Source of the DNA: Deltaproteobacteria bacterium
GTDB lineage: Bacteria > Myxococcota_A > Polyangia > Polyangiales > Houyiibacteriaceae
Length of the DNA: 64,000 bases
Assembly (NCBI GenBank): GCA_017644045.1
Contig: JAEPMI010000008.1
Location: 434,001 to 498,000 of the forward strand
Reading direction: 5' to 3'
The notes beneath the pieces were generated by a model. The model ran no database searches. It worked only from the letters and a program-made list of their open reading frames with translations, and had not been told where the DNA came from. Of this stretch, positions 6,919 to 15,706 are shown in pieces. A program made the translations under genes and the position numbers. Position 1 is the stretch's first letter, and each line of letters begins with the position of its first letter.

Positions 6919-8016
6919 ATGGAAGAACGGCCTCGGATCACTCTTCGCCAGCTCCTCAACGTGATGATCCAGCGAGGGTCGTCGGATTTGCACATCACGA
7001 CCGGGACCGCGCCGCAGCTCCGCATCGACGGATCGCTCGTGCCGCTGCGGACGCCGCCGCTCGGGCCCATCGAGAGCAAGGCGCTCTGCTACGAGGTGAT
7101 GACCGAGGAGCAGAAGGTGAAGTTCGAGCGGCACAACGAGCTCGACTTCAGCTTCGGCGTGAAGGGGCTCAGCCGCTTCCGCGCGAACGTCTTCATGCAG
7201 CGGGGCGCGGTCGCCGGCGCCTTCCGTGCGATCCCTTTCCAGATCAAGCCGCTCGACAGCCTCGGGTTGCCGCCGGTCATCCACCGACTGGCCGAGCTGC
7301 CGCGTGGCCTCGTGCTGGTCACCGGGCCCACGGGTAGCGGCAAGTCGACCACGCTCGCGTCGATCATCGACAAGATCAACACCGAGCGTCGCGAGCACAT
7401 CATGACGATCGAGGACCCGATCGAGTACCTGCACGCGAACAAGAACTGCGTCGTGAACCAGCGCGAGGTCGGCGCCGACACCGAGACCTTCAAGGGCGCG
7501 CTCAAGTACGTGCTGCGTCAGGACCCGGACGTCGTGCTCGTCGGTGAGATGCGCGACCTCGAGACCATCGAGGCGGCGATGACCATCTCCGAGACGGGTC
7601 ACCTCGTCTTCGCGACGCTCCACACGAACAGCGCCGTGCAGTCCATCAACCGCGTGATCGACGTCTTCCCGCCGCACCAGCAGTCGCAGATCCGCGCGCA
7701 GCTGAGCTTCGTGCTCCAGGGCGTCGTGACCCAGATGCTGCTGCCCCGCGCCGACGGTCCCGGTCGCTGTCTCGCTGCCGAGGTGATGGTCCCGAACCAC
7801 GCGCTCCGGAACCTCATCCGCGAGAACAAGGTCCACCAGATCTACGGCCTCATGCAGACCGGTCAGGGGCAGAGCGGCATGCAGACCATGAACCAGAGCC
7901 TTTTCGCGCTGGTCCAGCAGGGCGTGCTCGCGCGCGAAGACGCGCTCAACCGGAGCCCGGAGCCCGGCGAGATGCAGATGATGCTGCAGAACGACGGCCG
8001 CGGCCGCCCGCGCTGA
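6919..8016 (+). CDS. pilT: Type IV pilus retraction ATPase PilT
   Basis: The 365-residue protein has all PilT signatures. Walker A is GPTGSGKS at 136-143, the Asp box is IMTIEDPIEY (~161-170), Walker B is DVVLVGEMRD (~204-213) and the His box is TGHLVFATLHTNSA (~226-239). The C-terminal PilT motif HALRNLIRENKVHQIYGLMQ is present, which separates it from PilB. The ATG at 6919 gives the usual PilT N-terminus; the frame is open further upstream but that part is not PilT-like. The hexameric motor powers pilus retraction on the PilC platform. Here it is a separate unit about 4.5 kb from pilC and on the other strand. Confidence 0.97.
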   Translation: MEERPRITLRQLLNVMIQRGSSDLHITTGTAPQLRIDGSLVPLRTPPLGPIESKALCYEVMTEEQKVKFERHNELDFSFGVKGLSRFRANVFMQRGAVAGAFRAIPFQIKPLDSLGLPPVIHRLAELPRGLVLVTGPTGSGKSTTLASIIDKINTERREHIMTIEDPIEYLHANKNCVVNQREVGADTETFKGALKYVLRQDPDVVLVGEMRDLETIEAAMTISETGHLVFATLHTNSAVQSINRVIDVFPPHQQSQIRAQLSFVLQGVVTQMLLPRADGPGRCLAAEVMVPNHALRNLIRENKVHQIYGLMQTGQGQSGMQTMNQSLFALVQQGVLAREDALNRSPEPGEMQMMLQNDGRGRPR

Positions 8017-8035
8017 TGCTCCACTGAGGAAGGCC

Positions 8036-8323
8036 GTGACGGAGGGGGACGCGCCCGCCGTGGAGCTCGACGCCATGCTCGGCGGCCTCTGGGACGCGAG
8101 CGCTCGCGACATCGACCGGGAGCGCCGCGCGATAGCGCGCGCCGATCCCGATGGCTCGTTGCGAGAGCCCCTGGCGCAGCAGGCAGAGGTGATGTTCCTG
8201 GCGGCGCACAGCCACTACGCCGACTGCATCGACGTGGCCGAGCCACCTTGGTCGGAGTTCTGTACGGAACGCCGAGACAGGCTGGGCGCCAGGTTGCGAG
8301 CCGGACAGATCGCCGCGGACTGA
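8036..8323 (+). CDS. Small hypothetical protein
   Basis: A 95-residue protein from a GTG start with AGGAAGG just upstream, 19 bases after pilT. It is hydrophilic, charged and probably helical (ARDIDRERRAIARADPDG), with two cysteines and no signal peptide or membrane segment. I do not recognise a family. The ribosome site and short spacing suggest co-transcription with pilT, and a hairpin at 8365-8384 could end the transcript. Confidence 0.55.
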   Translation: MTEGDAPAVELDAMLGGLWDASARDIDRERRAIARADPDGSLREPLAQQAEVMFLAAHSHYADCIDVAEPPWSEFCTERRDRLGARLRAGQIAAD

Positions 8324-8364
8324 GAGCTGCGCGCGAGTCTGCTATCCCGCCGGCGTTCGACGGT

Positions 8365-8384
8365 TCGGGGAGTTGGCCTCCCGA
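8365..8384. terminator. Hairpin between convergent genes
   Basis: TCGGGGAG and CTCCCGA flank TTGGC, giving a short GC-rich stem with one bulge. It lies between the stop of the small plus-strand gene and the stop of the minus-strand GST-N gene. There is no T tract, so termination may need Rho; either direction is possible. Confidence 0.4.
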
Positions 8385-8413
8385 GTAGGGCGGGGGTCAG
8401 GGACGCGGCGGCT

Positions 8414-9127
8414 TCAGCCGCCCGCGTAGGTTCGCTCGAGGTACGCGACGATGTCGTCGCTCTCGTACATCTCGGTGCTGGTGTTCGGGTCGATGAGGTA
8501 GGGCACCAACATCTTGCCGCCGCGGGCGACGAGCTCCGGGCGACGGGCGCTCTTCTTGGCGACGTTGTGGACCTTGTAGTCGAGGTTCAGCTCGCAGAGC
8601 GCTTCGCGGACCTTCCGGCAGTAGGGGCTCGCCTCGAAGTTGTAGAGCTCGAGGAGCTCGGCGGGCTGCTCGCGGTTCTCGCAGCCGGGACGACACCTCG
8701 AGCCCTTCGGGCGGGCGACGCTCGCGGCGACGGAGCTCACGGTGTTCAGCGGCGACGCGAGCTTGCCGAACCTCGAGCGGCCGCCGCCGTAGGTGTCCAC
8801 GAGGTACGTGATGATGTCCTCCGACTCGTGGAGCTCTTTGCCGGTGTTCGGATCGACCAGGAAGGGGAACATCTCCTGGCCCTTCGAGGCGACGAAGGGG
8901 CGCTTGGTGGTGTCGCCCTTGGGGCAGCTGCGCTCGATGTACGCGAGGTCCAGCTCGCTCATCACGTCGCGCACCTTCCGGCAGAAGGGACAGCCCTCGT
9001 GGTCGTAGAGCTCGAGCCACTTCTCCGGCCGCGGTGGGTTCTTCTGCTGACGCGGGAGGACGACGAGACCACGACCGACCCGGAGGACGGAAGCGGCGAG
9101 GCTGTGCTGGTCTTCGAGGAAGCTCAC
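8414..9127 (-). CDS. Protein with two GST N-terminal (glutaredoxin-like) domains
   Basis: The 237-residue protein (GTG start) carries two copies of a thioredoxin-fold GST-N domain, about residues 36-115 and 155-235. The first has CPFC (LYDHEGCPFCRKVRDVM). The second has SPYC (LYNFEASPYCRKVREAL), so it has lost the first cysteine. Both share the FPFLVDPNTG / VPYLIDPNTS cis-proline loop and an E.SEDII.YL glutathione-contact segment. No helical GST C-domain is present. Such tandem proteins occur in plants and some bacteria, and may bind glutathione or act in thiol exchange. It is the last gene of the minus-strand run that includes purM and purN, 38 bases after the oxidoreductase. Confidence 0.88.
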   Translation of the reverse strand: MSFLEDQHSLAASVLRVGRGLVVLPRQQKNPPRPEKWLELYDHEGCPFCRKVRDVMSELDLAYIERSCPKGDTTKRPFVASKGQEMFPFLVDPNTGKELHESEDIITYLVDTYGGGRSRFGKLASPLNTVSSVAASVARPKGSRCRPGCENREQPAELLELYNFEASPYCRKVREALCELNLDYKVHNVAKKSARRPELVARGGKMLVPYLIDPNTSTEMYESDDIVAYLERTYAGG

Positions 9128-9165
9128 GCCGCGAGCCTACCGCCTCCGATGGCCACGCGACAGGC

Positions 9166-10698
9166 TCAGAGCTCGGCTTTGGTCCACAGGCCGCGGCGCA
9201 TCCGTTCCTTGCGGCGGTCCGACTTGGTCACCAGCCGCGCGACGGAGGCCGCCGCGAGGAACGAGCCCTCCTGACCGAGCGCGGGCACCGCCTGGGCGCT
9301 GCAGAAGAGCAGGCGCTTGAGTGAGGTGCGCGCCGGGTAGGCGCTGAGGCCGAGTGGTCCGGGGACCGGGAAGCCGTGGACGCGCGGCATCGTGCGCATG
9401 CCGCGGAGCCAGGGGCGCTCGGGCGCGATCTGCTTCCGCTCCGCCAGGTCCTGGAGCTCGCGCCCGTCGTGGGGCGAGTCGACCGTCAGCACGTGGCGAC
9501 CGAGGAAGGGCACGACCTCGGCGAGCGAGCCGAGCACCCGCTCGCGCATGCCGTCGAGGAGGTTGCTCTGTTCCTCCACGGCGCGCCGCTCGAGGAGCAC
9601 CTCGATGGAGAGCACGCGGCGCTCCGACTCGTCCGGCGGCCGGACGTCGATGCGCAGGAGGTTCGGCCCGACCAGCGGTCGGCGCGGATCGCGCACGGCG
9701 AAGACGTCGCTCGCCATGCCGACCGGCACCGCCTCGGCCGGGACCTCGACGTTCAGGGTGTAGCGGTAGTAGCGAACGCTCGGCTCGCCGTAGCGCTCGA
9801 AGAGCTGCCGGAGGCTCGCGCCGGGCACCAGTCGCGTGAGCGACTCCAGGCTGCCGCCGTGGATCACGAAGTTGGCGCCGACTGCCTCGCCGCTGGTCGC
9901 GAGCTCGACGCCGGTCGCGCTGCCGCGCTTCGTGATGACCCGCGCCGCCTTGGCGCCGGGTCGGATCTCGCCGCCGTAGGTCTGGATCTTCTCGGTCAGG
10001 GCCTCGCGGACCCAGGCCTCGCCGCCCTCGATCTTCGCAGCACCGCGCCACCACGCGAGGTAGAGGCGAAGCTGCGCGAGCTCCGAGAGCTGGGTGGGAT
10101 CGGCGTGGCTCGCGAACATGCCGGGCGCGCGGACCACCAGCCGGAAGGGGTGGCTCTGTGGGAGCTCGCCGAAGAGGTGGAGCCCGCCGCCCTTGCGGTC
10201 GAAGGACTGGTGGGCGGTGGCTCGGGCGAAGTCGCGTCGCTCGAAGAAGGTCTCCGGCGGCCACGCGAGGTCGCGGACGAGAATCCGATCGAGATCGACC
10301 TGAGTCCGAAGCGCCAGGTCGTGGAAGTCGTCCACGACGCGCAGGACCTCGGCCATCTCGCGCCCGAGCTCGCGGCGCATCGCCTCGTCGTCGGTCGTGG
10401 CGTCGAAGCGGAGCCCGGGCATCACGAGCTGGAAGCTCGGGTCCATCGCGGTCGCCCGACGACGGAAGACCTGGCCCATCGCGAGCTCGGCGAAGACGCG
10501 ACGCGCGACGGGGCTGTGCGCCGCCAGGAAGGTGTGCGGGCTCCGCGGCCACTGGCGGCCCGCGATCTCGTAGCTCGCGTCCAGCTCGCCCTGACCGAGG
10601 ACCAGGACCCGGAATCCGCGCTTGGCCAGCAAGGCGGCGGCGACCAGCGGCTCGAGCTGGGTCCCGAGGATGACCGCGTCGTAGTGCCGCCGCTTCAC
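9166..10698 (-). CDS. FAD/NAD(P)-binding oxidoreductase, phytoene-desaturase-like
   Basis: A 510-residue protein from GTG 10698, chosen because GGAGG lies just upstream and the Rossmann strand then starts at residue ~5. The N-terminus YDAVILGTQLEPLVAAALLA resembles the dinucleotide fold of amine-oxidase or phytoene-desaturase proteins, but GxGxxG is changed to GTQLEP. A C-terminal segment (FCSAQAVPALGQEGSFLAAA) resembles the FAD-closing motif of that family. The substrate is unknown. It overlaps purN by GTGA, so it is co-translated with purine genes, but nothing in the sequence ties it to purine synthesis. Confidence 0.75.
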   Translation of the reverse strand: MKRRHYDAVILGTQLEPLVAAALLAKRGFRVLVLGQGELDASYEIAGRQWPRSPHTFLAAHSPVARRVFAELAMGQVFRRRATAMDPSFQLVMPGLRFDATTDDEAMRRELGREMAEVLRVVDDFHDLALRTQVDLDRILVRDLAWPPETFFERRDFARATAHQSFDRKGGGLHLFGELPQSHPFRLVVRAPGMFASHADPTQLSELAQLRLYLAWWRGAAKIEGGEAWVREALTEKIQTYGGEIRPGAKAARVITKRGSATGVELATSGEAVGANFVIHGGSLESLTRLVPGASLRQLFERYGEPSVRYYRYTLNVEVPAEAVPVGMASDVFAVRDPRRPLVGPNLLRIDVRPPDESERRVLSIEVLLERRAVEEQSNLLDGMRERVLGSLAEVVPFLGRHVLTVDSPHDGRELQDLAERKQIAPERPWLRGMRTMPRVHGFPVPGPLGLSAYPARTSLKRLLFCSAQAVPALGQEGSFLAAASVARLVTKSDRRKERMRRGLWTKAEL

Positions 10699-11345
10699 GG
10701 GGCCTCCAGGAGCGCCGCCCGCTCGCCTTCGCGCTCCCAGCGCGGGGCCGGATCGAGCACCAGCGCTCCGCGGCCGATCGCGTTCACGACGCGCGGCAGG
10801 AGGACGTGCTCGAGTCGTTGGATGCGTTCGTGGAGCGTCGCTCCATCGTCGCCCGGCGCCACCGCCACGACCGCCTGGGCGAGGATCGGACCGGTGTCCA
10901 CGTGCCGATCGACCAGGTGGACGGTGCACCCGCTCACCCGGACGCCGGCGGCGATGGCCTGACCCGGCGCGTCGAGCCCGGGGAAGGCCGGGAGCAGCGA
11001 GGGGTGCACGTTCACGATGCGGCGCGCGAACGCATCGACGAACGACGCGCCCAGCACCTTCATGAAGCCCGCGAGGACGACCAGGTCCGGCTCGTGGGCG
11101 CGCACCGCCTCGAGCAGCCGTTCGGACCAGGCGTCGCGGTCCTCGCCCTTCGCCTTGGGGACGATCGCGGTCGGCATCCCGCGAGCGTGGGCGCGCTCGA
11201 GCGCCTCGGCCTTCCGCCGGTCGCTGATCAGCGCGACGAGCTCCGCGCGGCACTCACCGGCATCCACCGCCTCGGCCAAGGCGGCGAAGTTCGAGCCCCG
11301 GCCGGACGCCAGGACCACCACGCGGGGCGTGCCCGCGCCGTTCAC
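10695..11345 (-). CDS. purN: Phosphoribosylglycinamide formyltransferase (GAR transformylase)
   Basis: A 216-residue protein from GTG 11345, which overlaps the purM stop as GTGA. It begins with the nucleotide-binding VVVLASGRGSNFAALAEAV. It has the folate and catalytic region LVVLAGFMKVLG, NVHPSLLPAFPG (with the catalytic Asn and His) and the tail GCTVHLVDRHVDTGPILAQA (with the catalytic Asp). It transfers a formyl group from 10-formyl-THF to GAR, the third step of purine synthesis. Length and motifs are normal. It is coupled to purM upstream and the oxidoreductase downstream. Confidence 0.96.
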   Translation of the reverse strand: MNGAGTPRVVVLASGRGSNFAALAEAVDAGECRAELVALISDRRKAEALERAHARGMPTAIVPKAKGEDRDAWSERLLEAVRAHEPDLVVLAGFMKVLGASFVDAFARRIVNVHPSLLPAFPGLDAPGQAIAAGVRVSGCTVHLVDRHVDTGPILAQAVVAVAPGDDGATLHERIQRLEHVLLPRVVNAIGRGALVLDPAPRWEREGERAALLEAP

Positions 11346-12382
11346 GACGCGTACCGGACCCGCGCTTCGCCTTCGGCGTCCGACCGCTCGACCGAGCCGA
11401 GCCGAACGACGCTCTCGCCGGCGCCCTCGAGGGCCGCGGTGATCGCGTCCACCGAGTCGGCGGCCGCGACGACCACGAAGCCGATGCCGAGGTTGAAGGT
11501 GCGGCGCATCTCGGCCTGCGCGACGTCGCCGCGACGGCGGATCAGATCGAAGATGGCGGGCTCGTCCCAGCTTCCGTCCACGAAGGCGCCGTGGCCTTCG
11601 GGCAAGACGCGGGGGAGGTTCCCCGGGAGGCCGCCGCCGGTGACGTGGCAGAGCGCGTGCACACCACCGGCGCCGATCGCCGCGAGCGCGGCCTTCACGT
11701 AGATGCGGGTGGGGTCGAGCATCACCTCGCCGAGCGGGCGGTCCATGCCGTCCGCCGGCGCGTCGAGGGGGAGGGCGCCATCGCCTTCGATGAGCGCGCG
11801 GCGCGCGAGCGAGTAGCCGTTCGAGTGGAGCCCGCTCGACGCGACGCCGAGGAGCACGTCGCCCTCCGCGACCGCCTTGCCATCGAGAATGGCGCTCCGG
11901 TCGACCACTCCCACGGCGAAGCCCGCGAGGTCGTAGCGGCCGCCGTCGTAGAACCCGGGGAGCTCGGCGGTCTCGCCACCGAGGAGAGCGCAGCCCGCCT
12001 GCTTGCAGCCCTCGGCGATGCCCCGGACGACCGCTTCGCCCTGCGCCACCTCGAGCTTGCCGGTCGCGAAGTAGTCGAGGAAGAAGAGCGGCCGCGCGCC
12101 GACGGTCACGATGTCGTTCACGCACATCGCGACCAGGTCGATGCCGACCGTGTCGTGCTTCCCGGCGCGAATCGCGACCTCGAGCTTGGTGCCCACGCCG
12201 TCGGTGCCGCTGACCAGCACCGGGTCGGCGATGTCGGTCGGCAGGCCGCAGAGGCCGGCGAAGCCGCCCACGCTTCCGAGCACCTCGGGGATCCGGGTCG
12301 CGGCAGCCAGTGGCTTGATGCGATCCACCAGCCGTTCGCCCTCGGCGATGTCGACGCCAGCGTCTTCGTAGGTCAGGCCCAT
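11342..12382 (-). CDS. purM: Phosphoribosylformylglycinamidine cyclo-ligase (AIR synthetase)
   Basis: The 346-residue protein has the full PurM length. It starts MGLTYEDAGVDI and contains the ATP/substrate loop VSGTDGVGTKLEVA, the conserved CVNDIVTVGARPLFFLDYFA and ALLGGETAELPGFY. It catalyses ATP-dependent ring closure of FGAM to AIR, the fifth step of purine synthesis, in the cytoplasm. It precedes purN with a 4-base overlap, a common purMN order. A 45-base gap separates it from the PEGA gene upstream, so it could share that transcript or have its own promoter. Confidence 0.97.
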   Translation of the reverse strand: MGLTYEDAGVDIAEGERLVDRIKPLAAATRIPEVLGSVGGFAGLCGLPTDIADPVLVSGTDGVGTKLEVAIRAGKHDTVGIDLVAMCVNDIVTVGARPLFFLDYFATGKLEVAQGEAVVRGIAEGCKQAGCALLGGETAELPGFYDGGRYDLAGFAVGVVDRSAILDGKAVAEGDVLLGVASSGLHSNGYSLARRALIEGDGALPLDAPADGMDRPLGEVMLDPTRIYVKAALAAIGAGGVHALCHVTGGGLPGNLPRVLPEGHGAFVDGSWDEPAIFDLIRRRGDVAQAEMRRTFNLGIGFVVVAAADSVDAITAALEGAGESVVRLGSVERSDAEGEARVRYAS

Positions 12383-12427
12383 GCGGGCCTGTGTAGCATC
12401 ATCGGCGCGCCCGGAAAGCGGCCGCGC

Positions 12428-13636
12428 TCAGTACGGGTTCGAGGTGGTGAACCCGGCGCCGCGGCTGCGCATCCGCGTCGTCCGCATCGCGGTGGACCGC
12501 ATCGTGGCGGTCCGGCGCGAGCGGGTGGTGCTGCGCATCGGGCTCGGCGGCGGCTCGGTCATGGCCACGGGCGGCGGAGGAGGCGGAGGCTCGGCCTCCA
12601 GCGTGAGGACCGTCTCGTGGTCGCCGTCGAAGCGCACGGTCGCGCTGGCCTCCTCGTAGCCGTCCGCGGTCGCGACGAGCCGGTGCTCGGCCTCGTCGGG
12701 ATCGACGGTGCGCGTGAGCGGGTTCGCGACGGCCTGCCCGTCGAGGGTCAGGGTGGCGTTCGCGGGAACGGTCCGGACGGTGAGCTGGTAGGTCACCGGC
12801 TCGGGCTCGGGCTCGGGCTCGGGCTCCGGCTCGGGGGCGACCTCCGGCTCGGGCGCGGGTTCTTCCTGCGCTGCCGCCTGCTGGCTCGAATCGTCGGCTT
12901 CGTCCGCCTCGCTCTCGCTCGACTCGGACTCGCTGGGCGCGTTCGAGACCGCGGGGTCCGGGGTGTCGTCTCCACCGGAGAGCATGAAGGCCATGATCAC
13001 GACGATCGCGACCACGAAGACGCCCGCGCCGATGAGGAGGTTGCGGCGGGCGCTCTCCTCGCTCGGGACGATCGCGGCGACCGCCGCGGTGTCGTCGGGC
13101 GGGCTGACCGGGGCAGGCTTCGTGCCCAGCACCGGCGTGGGATCGTCGAAGCCCTTCGAGACGGGAGCGGTGGCGATCGCGGCCGCGGCGGCGTCCAGGT
13201 TCGAGCCCTCTGCGGGTGGCGGGCTGCCGTCGGCCCCCCAGTCGGTCTCCCACGAGGGGCGGAAGGACTCCGCCAGGGCGTCGGCCTCGACCGCGCTCAG
13301 ACGCTCGGCTCCCCAGTCACGGGAACCTTCGGCGACGGGGGCGTCCTCCGCTTCGTTCTCCTCGGCGGCGCCGCTGTTGGCGTCCGCCGGGTCGTTCGGC
13401 TCGCTCGCGGCCTCTGCCGTCTCGGCCTCTGCCTCGTCGGTCTCGTTGGCCTCTGCCTCGGCGCCCTCTGCCTCGGCCGCCTTCGCCTCGGTGTCCTCAG
13501 GCAGATCGACGGCTTCGTCGTTGTGAGAGGCCTGATCCACGGGCTCGCTGACCAGCGCCGGCGACTCCCCACTGATGGGTTCCTCGCTCGGTGGCAGTCC
13601 CGACTCGCTCTTCAGGGCAGAGTTAGTTTCGGACAT
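12428..13636 (-). CDS. Acidic membrane protein with PEGA domain
   Basis: The 402-residue protein has a very acidic, Ala/Glu-rich first ~190 residues. One membrane helix follows (RNLLIGAGVFVVAIVVIMAF, ~196-217), then a low-complexity Glu/Pro linker with a (PE)n run encoded by a hexanucleotide repeat. A PEGA-type beta domain spans ~285-335 (YQLTVRTVPANATLTLDGQ to HRLVATADGYEEASATVRF). The last ~50 residues are Pro then Arg/Thr-rich. PEGA domains are surface beta domains often found with kinases or outer-membrane proteins. The acidic N-terminus is probably cytoplasmic and the PEGA domain periplasmic. Function is unknown. It lies 60 bases after the YbjN-like gene. Confidence 0.8.
   Translation of the reverse strand: MSETNSALKSESGLPPSEEPISGESPALVSEPVDQASHNDEAVDLPEDTEAKAAEAEGAEAEANETDEAEAETAEAASEPNDPADANSGAAEENEAEDAPVAEGSRDWGAERLSAVEADALAESFRPSWETDWGADGSPPPAEGSNLDAAAAAIATAPVSKGFDDPTPVLGTKPAPVSPPDDTAAVAAIVPSEESARRNLLIGAGVFVVAIVVIMAFMLSGGDDTPDPAVSNAPSESESSESEADEADDSSQQAAAQEEPAPEPEVAPEPEPEPEPEPEPVTYQLTVRTVPANATLTLDGQAVANPLTRTVDPDEAEHRLVATADGYEEASATVRFDGDHETVLTLEAEPPPPPPPVAMTEPPPSPMRSTTRSRRTATMRSTAMRTTRMRSRGAGFTTSNPY
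12798..12833. repeat. Hexanucleotide repeat encoding Pro-Glu
   Basis: Six consecutive GGCTCG units (the fifth is GGCTCC) on the plus strand, in frame with the PEGA protein, where they encode Glu-Pro pairs. Gain or loss of units would change linker length without a frameshift. Confidence 0.8.
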
Positions 13637-13696
13637 CCGACCTCAGGAGGCTATCACCGGGCTCACGGCGGGCCAAACGCTCGGGATTCGGGGCAG

Positions 13697-14170
13697 TCAT
13701 TCGGCGAAGAGCTGCTCCAGCCGGTCGTCCCACTCGTCCGCGGTGGTGGCCGTCTTGGTCAGGAGGTCCTCGAATTCCTCGAAATCGAGGCCACCGAGCC
13801 GTCGGTGGGCCCGGAGGTAGATCGCGTCCCGGTCCCGATCGATGGCGAAGGCGGCGTCGCTGGTGACCAGGAAGTTGAGCTCGAGCAGGCGCCGGTAGAG
13901 CCGCTCCCGATCCTCGCGCGGCACGTCCATCATCCGGGAGAGCAGCAGCAGCACGCCGTGCTCTTCGAGCACGTTGACGCCCACCTCGGCCGAACCCTTG
14001 CGGATCTCGCTGTAGCCGTCCTCGTCCAGCGGGCGGACCTCGATGTCCACCGAGTCGGCGAAGCGGCGGAGGTAGTCGTTGACCATCTCGACGGCGTCGC
14101 GATAGACCCGGCCACTGTGCCGGTCGGCATAGGTGGGTCGCGTCTCGCCCCGTGTCGCGTCATCACCCAT
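13697..14170 (-). CDS. YbjN-like / type III secretion chaperone-like protein
   Basis: The 157-residue protein is soluble, with no signal. The order of helices and strands (AVEMVNDYLRRFADSVDIEV, then EVGVNVLEEHGVLLLLSRM and LNFLVTSDAAFAIDRDRDAI) resembles the YbjN/CesT-like chaperone fold, including the LLELNF..T segment. These proteins usually bind partners rather than catalyse. It is the first gene of the minus-strand run leading to purMN and is divergent from the amidase gene, with a 45-base intergenic space that must hold both promoters. Family assignment is from fold-like pattern only. Confidence 0.65.
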   Translation of the reverse strand: MGDDATRGETRPTYADRHSGRVYRDAVEMVNDYLRRFADSVDIEVRPLDEDGYSEIRKGSAEVGVNVLEEHGVLLLLSRMMDVPREDRERLYRRLLELNFLVTSDAAFAIDRDRDAIYLRAHRRLGGLDFEEFEDLLTKTATTADEWDDRLEQLFAE

Positions 14171-14215
14171 GAGGGCGCCGAGGTTAGGGCGCTCGCTCGG
14201 TTGCGGTCAAAGGGA

Positions 14216-15706
14216 ATGTGGTCGCCAAACACAGCGCGAGGACCGGAGCGTCAGCGGTGGATCCTGGTCTGCTTCGCCGCGCTGGCGCTGGGGTGCTCGG
14301 ACGACGACGCGTCGGCGCCGGACCCCCTCGATGGGCTCGACGAGGCGGACGAGGCGCGCCTGGATGGGCTGGAGCGCGAGGCCGCCGCGCACGCCGGCAC
14401 CGAGCAAGGAGCGGAGGCGGCCCTCGAAGGGGCCCGCCTGGCGCTGCGACTCGGCCACGACCGGGCTCACGCGGATCGGGCCGCGGCCCTGCTCTCGGCG
14501 ACCGCGGATGCCTGGGAGCTCCAGGGGTCCTGCGCGGCGCTGGAGGAGCTCAGCCGCGCCCGCGCGATCGCTCGCGACCGGCGCGGTGAGGCGGTCGCCC
14601 GTGCGCGGGGTGCCCTCCGCGAATGCCCGGGCGCGTGGACCCGGCTCGGTGAGGGGGCGGCCACCGAGGCGGCTCGGCGCATGGAGAGCGGCTGCCGGCT
14701 CGCGGCCATCGAGGTCCGCCAGCAAGGGACCGCGGCCCGCGTGGTCGCCACGCTGCTCCCGGGACCGCTGCGAGAGAGCTGCGCCTTCCAGGAAGAGCGG
14801 CCGGAGGATGGCACGCATCTGCTGCGCATCGACCATCTGGTCGCCGCCCCGACCGCGCAGGAGGCGGAGGGGGCGGGCCCCGTCCGGAGCGTCTCGGTCG
14901 ACGGGCACACCATCGTGACGGAGCTCGAGCCGGGTGCCGATCCCCGCACCTTCTTCCTGCTCGATCCGCTCCGCGCGGTCATCGACGTGGTGCCCCCAGT
15001 CGCCGAGGTGCCCGACGGGCCGCTGGTCGTGATCGATCCCGGTCATGGGGGAGAGGAGACCGGTGCGCAGTTCGATGGCCTCTCCGAGTCCGTGCTCGTG
15101 CTCGACCTCGCCCAGCGCGCCGCGCGGGTGCTCCAGCGGCGCGCACCCTCCGTGCGGGTGGTGCTCACGCGCACCGACGACGTGCAGATGCCACTCGAGG
15201 ACCGGGCGGCCCGAGCGAACGAGCTGGACGCCGACCTCTTCGTCAGCCTGCACCTGAACGCGGCGGACGAGCCGGTCCGCATCGGCGGGGTGACGACCTT
15301 CGTGCTCGACACCACGGACGATCGCCAGGCCCTTCGACTGGCGGCCCGCGAGAACGGTACGAACGCCGCGTCCGTTTCCCAGCTCCAGCGATTGCTCGCC
15401 GGTCTGCATCGCGAGGAGCAGCTCGAGGGCAGCCGCCAGCTCGCCGAGGCGGTGCACGCCACGACCCTCGCCGCGGGTCGGCGGCACCTCCCCGAGCTCC
15501 CCGACCGGGGAGTGAAGAGCGCGCTCTTCTACGTGCTGGTCGGGGCGCGGATGCCGGCCATCCTCCTCGAGGCCAGCTTCCTGACCAAGGCGGAGGAGGC
15601 GGACGCGCTGAAGACCGACGGCTATCGCCAGGCCCTCGCGCAGGGCATCGCAGCCGGAATCCTTCGGTACCTCACCGCGCGAGCGAGCGCGTCGCCGGAG
15701 GAGTGA
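14216..15706 (+). CDS. N-acetylmuramoyl-L-alanine amidase (Amidase_3) lipoprotein
   Basis: A 496-residue protein from ATG 14216. The frame is open far upstream, but that stretch is antisense to the purM-region genes. The N-terminus WILVCFAALALGC is a lipoprotein signal (lipobox LALGC). A helical, Ala-rich region and a beta AMIN-like part lead to the Amidase_3 domain (~268-490). Zinc and catalytic residues are visible: H277 in IDPGHGG, E291, H346 in VSLHLNA and E452 in AILLEASFL. It would cleave the peptide from MurNAc in the periplasm, for daughter-cell separation or wall turnover. Its stop overlaps the glnD start as GTGA. Confidence 0.9.
   Translation: MWSPNTARGPERQRWILVCFAALALGCSDDDASAPDPLDGLDEADEARLDGLEREAAAHAGTEQGAEAALEGARLALRLGHDRAHADRAAALLSATADAWELQGSCAALEELSRARAIARDRRGEAVARARGALRECPGAWTRLGEGAATEAARRMESGCRLAAIEVRQQGTAARVVATLLPGPLRESCAFQEERPEDGTHLLRIDHLVAAPTAQEAEGAGPVRSVSVDGHTIVTELEPGADPRTFFLLDPLRAVIDVVPPVAEVPDGPLVVIDPGHGGEETGAQFDGLSESVLVLDLAQRAARVLQRRAPSVRVVLTRTDDVQMPLEDRAARANELDADLFVSLHLNAADEPVRIGGVTTFVLDTTDDRQALRLAARENGTNAASVSQLQRLLAGLHREEQLEGSRQLAEAVHATTLAAGRRHLPELPDRGVKSALFYVLVGARMPAILLEASFLTKAEEADALKTDGYRQALAQGIAAGILRYLTARASASPEE

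Noticed and set aside
11591-14215. A very long open plus-strand frame before the amidase gene
   Set aside because: It is antisense to purM, the PEGA gene and the YbjN-like gene and has shadow-like composition; the real amidase start is the lipoprotein signal at 14216.
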